From NCBI GenBank assembly GCA_024654265.1, contig JANLIO010000013.1, positions 1-7,449 of the forward strand: a stretch of DNA of 7,449 nt, read 5' to 3'. Both the position numbers and the translations under genes were made by a program. Below the pieces are notes generated by a model that was not told the origin of the DNA, made no database searches, and saw only the letters and a program-made list of their open reading frames with translations. The stretch's first letter is position 1; each line of letters opens with the position of its first letter. Origin of the DNA: a bacterium (lineage in GTDB: Bacteria > Patescibacteriota > Patescibacteriia > 2-12-FULL-60-25). This document shows, in pieces, positions 5,306 through 7,449 of the stretch.

Positions 5306-6851
5306 ATCGACCACCTCCCGACTTGCACATACCGTGCGTGCCCGCCTCAAAAATTGATCCAATTTCCGCGCCTTGGAGAACTCGACTCGAAGTAATGACT
5401 TCATCAATCCATCCGCTCCAAAATGCTTGCGCACCATTCAAATTTTGACTAGGTCCCTTTGCGCCAATGCGTACGGGAGCCGTTCCATTAAAAATGGTAT
5501 ACACCGACTCTCCTGCAATCGTGACATCCGTTTCTCGAACTCCATTAATGTATACGGCGATATCTTGTGTTTCTGAATTAAACACCGCGACAACGTGTGA
5601 CCAAACACCGGTAAAAATAACAGGCTTTACTGTCTTCAAAGTCCGCGCCACGACCGGCCCCTCATACACGTCAAATCGCAATCGCCCATGCTCGAATGAA
5701 GATAGCAACCAGCTAGACTGGGTATCGTACGGTGTATCCTTCGATAGTATGGTAGCCATAGAGCTCCCTAATGAATCCGGCTTCACCCACGCACCGACTG
5801 TAATGGCAGATAAAAAGTATCCCATCGAATTCGATGAAACCACAACATCATTCACACCATCAAATTGGAATGCGTTCCCAACCTTTCCCGAAGCAAGCCC
5901 AACACCCCCTTGCATGTCCGCATCTTCGTGGGCCATGCGATCCGTTACAACTCCTGCATTTGTTAAATCTGCATCCCACCAATTCAATAAACCAACCGGC
6001 GGAGTGATGCACGAACTCCCAACCTTGCACGTTCCACGAACTCCGGCCTGAACAATTGATTGAATTTCTGAATCTGAAAGAACGCGATTATATATCTTTA
6101 TTTCATCGATGTACGCCGGTGCTTGCGAAACGAAACCCACACGATCTCTTCCAATCGTTAAAGGTTCGGAGCTATCAAAAATCGAAACAACGTCGTCGCC
6201 TTTCTTTGCGATGGATCCAGAAATTGATTGACCATTTATAAGAATCTTTTGCTCATGTGATTTTGTGTTGTATGTCGCCGCAACGTGAGTCCATGTACTT
6301 TTCAAAAGAACATTACCAACACTTAGATCAATATAATTTGATTCATTTTCATATACTCGAAAAATCAATCCTCCACCGGGTGTTGCCATAAAAAACCAAC
6401 TCGGTTCTTCTGTAAACGCACCTTTTGCAACGATGATTCGATTATCGTCCATCGCTTCAATACGGATCCATGCTTCAACCGTCAACTCATTGTCTGTAAA
6501 CTCTGCTCGATTTGGGGCAGTAATGATTCCGTTTGGTCCAAAAAATGAAAAAGCATTCCCTACTTTTCCGGGCTTCATTGCCACGTCACCCTCGAGCGTT
6601 GCGTCAGCGCCATCCGCAATATCAATCGCAAGGTTTACCTGCAAACTGTCTGCGTCCCACCAGCTTACCAATCCACCCACTCGATTTACACATACATCTG
6701 TTGAAAGAGTTGCTGTTATTTTTGTTTGAAAACGAAAAAAACCAAAACCATACCCAATACCGAATGTCGCGATCAACATAGAAACGACCAGAACAACCGT
6801 GTGCGTTTGAATCTTCACACGAGTCTTTGTTTTGGATTTCTTCGTTCTCAT
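5304..6851 (-). CDS. Membrane-anchored surface protein with two tandem LamG/concanavalin A-like domains
   Basis: A 515-residue protein that probably sits on the outer face of the membrane and binds glycans or proteins. Residues 1-16 are highly basic and 17-39 form a hydrophobic helix, giving an N-in anchor. Two modules resembling LamG_3 (PF13385) follow, at about 54-275 and 281-509. Each has the same landmarks: WWDAD near the start (64-68, 290-294), PGKVGNAF/SGKVGNAF (94-101, 321-328), TVEAWIR/TVGAWVKP (124-130, 351-358), TWTHVAATYN/VWSHVVAVFN (186-195, 416-425) and YIDEIKIYNRVL/WIDEVITSSRVL (247-258, 481-492). Each is flanked by cysteines (C54 and C275; C281 and C509), possibly a closing disulfide. 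No LPXTG sorting motif is present. The gene starts three bases after the Clp-type gene stop, so the two are probably co-transcribed. AAGGAAA lies about 17 bases upstream, rather far for a ribosome site. The fold is confident; ligand and role are unknown. Confidence 0.9.
   Translation of the reverse strand: MRTKKSKTKTRVKIQTHTVVLVVSMLIATFGIGYGFGFFRFQTKITATLSTDVCVNRVGGLVSWWDADSLQVNLAIDIADGADATLEGDVAMKPGKVGNAFSFFGPNGIITAPNRAEFTDNELTVEAWIRIEAMDDNRIIVAKGAFTEEPSWFFMATPGGGLIFRVYENESNYIDLSVGNVLLKSTWTHVAATYNTKSHEQKILINGQSISGSIAKKGDDVVSIFDSSEPLTIGRDRVGFVSQAPAYIDEIKIYNRVLSDSEIQSIVQAGVRGTCKVGSSCITPPVGLLNWWDADLTNAGVVTDRMAHEDADMQGGVGLASGKVGNAFQFDGVNDVVVSSNSMGYFLSAITVGAWVKPDSLGSSMATILSKDTPYDTQSSWLLSSFEHGRLRFDVYEGPVVARTLKTVKPVIFTGVWSHVVAVFNSETQDIAVYINGVRETDVTIAGESVYTIFNGTAPVRIGAKGPSQNLNGAQAFWSGWIDEVITSSRVLQGAEIGSIFEAGTHGMCKSGGGR
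5325..6692 (-). repeat. Internal protein-level duplication: two LamG modules
   Basis: Module 1 is encoded by about 6692-6027 and module 2 by about 6011-5325. They align along their length through shared landmarks (WWDAD, GKVGNAF, W.HV, ID-E, RVL, AG..G.CK) but are well diverged, so this is an old duplication and not a recent DNA repeat. I judged this by eye from the translation and did not compute an identity value. Confidence 0.8.
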
Positions 6852-6854
6852 ATT

Positions 6855-7449
6855 TTATTTTTTCAATTTCCTTCCCGTCCAATCCTCAACGACCTCTCGA
6901 ATATCAGATACACGAACTCGTGCGGAAGACATCTTTTTCGCTGCTTTCACATACACGGTGTCCAACTCGTTTCGAACGCTTTCAATCCGATCCATCACGC
7001 CATCAAGATCAACGTCGGGAATAATTCCTTTTAATTTTTTCAAATGAGCAATTTCCAAATCTAATTCTCGTTTTCCTTTTGAAAGACCCGCCTTTCGGCT
7101 TAACAATACGGAACGAGAAGGTTTTTTTGCAACTCCGTTTTCACCGACTTCAGCTTGCATCGCTACTTTTGCTCCGGCTTCATCCAAAATATCGATTGCC
7201 TTATCAGGTAGAAAACGTTCCGAAATTTTCGAAGAGAGAGTTACCGCGGCTTTCACTGCTTCCGGATCATACGTAACGCCGTGATACTGCCCATAGATGG
7301 ATTTGATTCCTTTCAAAATATGAAGCGTATCTTTTTCCGATGGCTCAGCGACATTCACGGGCTGAAGACGACGATTTAACGCGTCATCCGGTTTTATATT
7401 TATTTCATATTCCTTATTTGTGGTTGCCCCGATCATCTGCAAATCACCA
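6855..7449 (-). CDS. Clp-type AAA+ ATPase, C-terminal part of D1 plus linker, lacking D2 (5' end outside window)
   Basis: The last 197 residues of a ClpA/B/C-family unfoldase, which normally threads proteins through a hexameric ring, often into a ClpP protease. The frame is open to the window edge; the first complete codon is at 7448. GDLQMIGATTNKEYE (1-15) holds the sensor-1 segment of D1. DDALNRRLQPV (21-31) holds the paired arginine fingers R26 and R27. ERFLPDKAIDILDEAGAKV (77-95) is the D1 lid. A lysine-rich, helical linker of about 78 residues (98-176) has the length of the short ClpC middle domain. Then DIREVVEDWTGRKLKK ends the protein. In normal family members the WTG motif leads straight into D2 with its own Walker A and B; here a TAA follows five residues after WTG and the next gene starts at once. 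So this is a D1-only form or an old truncation. The N-terminus is not visible, so no gene symbol is given. Confidence 0.88.
   Translation of the reverse strand, partial: GDLQMIGATTNKEYEINIKPDDALNRRLQPVNVAEPSEKDTLHILKGIKSIYGQYHGVTYDPEAVKAAVTLSSKISERFLPDKAIDILDEAGAKVAMQAEVGENGVAKKPSRSVLLSRKAGLSKGKRELDLEIAHLKKLKGIIPDVDLDGVMDRIESVRNELDTVYVKAAKKMSSARVRVSDIREVVEDWTGRKLKK

Noticed and set aside
5467..6051. Plus-strand 194-residue frame antisense to the LamG gene
   Set aside because: The minus strand encodes two recognisable LamG modules here; the plus frame is Thr/Ser/Pro-rich with no start signal.
6790..6851. Type IV prepilin signal at the LamG protein N-terminus
   Set aside because: A basic tail plus hydrophobic helix is present, but there is no Gly-Phe/Glu cleavage motif before the helix; a plain N-in membrane anchor fits better.
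7440..7442. TTG at 7442 as the start of the Clp-type gene
   Set aside because: The codons before it (GD) continue the conserved GDLQMIGATT segment, so the TTG is an internal leucine and the true start is outside the window.

Overview
The window reads as a genome fragment from a Candidate Phyla Radiation (Patescibacteria) bacterium, most likely of the Parcubacteria type. This is inferred from the kinds of genes present and not from any marker gene. They are a DUF4012 membrane protein, a membrane-anchored surface protein with repeated beta-sandwich domains, a LamG surface protein with one transmembrane segment, and densely packed or overlapping genes. UGA is used as a stop (it ends the glycosyltransferase gene), which argues against the UGA-as-glycine code of Gracilibacteria and Absconditabacteria. 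There are no RNA genes, CRISPR arrays or insertion sequences, and no gene-free stretch longer than about 90 bases.

Layout on the minus strand, right to left. First comes the C-terminal end of a Clp-type AAA+ ATPase (7449-6855), which stops unusually early, where the second ATPase domain should begin. Three bases later starts a 515-residue surface protein with two tandem LamG-like domains (6851-5304). A lone plus-strand gene for an unrecognised 166-residue protein (4769-5269) interrupts this direction. It has a near-perfect Shine-Dalgarno site and its own intrinsic terminator. After an 89-base divergent intergenic region, a minus-strand operon begins: a GT4 glycosyltransferase (4679-3564), a DUF4012 membrane protein (3567-937) and a membrane-anchored extracellular protein with DUF11/CARDB-like domains (944 to beyond position 1). 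The genes of this operon overlap by 4 and 8 bases.

The three-gene operon looks like a cell-envelope unit: a cytoplasmic sugar transferase followed by two membrane proteins whose main parts lie outside the cell. A role in making, attaching or displaying a surface glycopolymer is plausible, but the sequence does not show it directly. The LamG protein is another envelope protein. The best candidates for something new are the Clp ATPase without a D2 domain, the independently expressed orphan protein, and the compact divergent control region with a perfect 10-bp inverted repeat.
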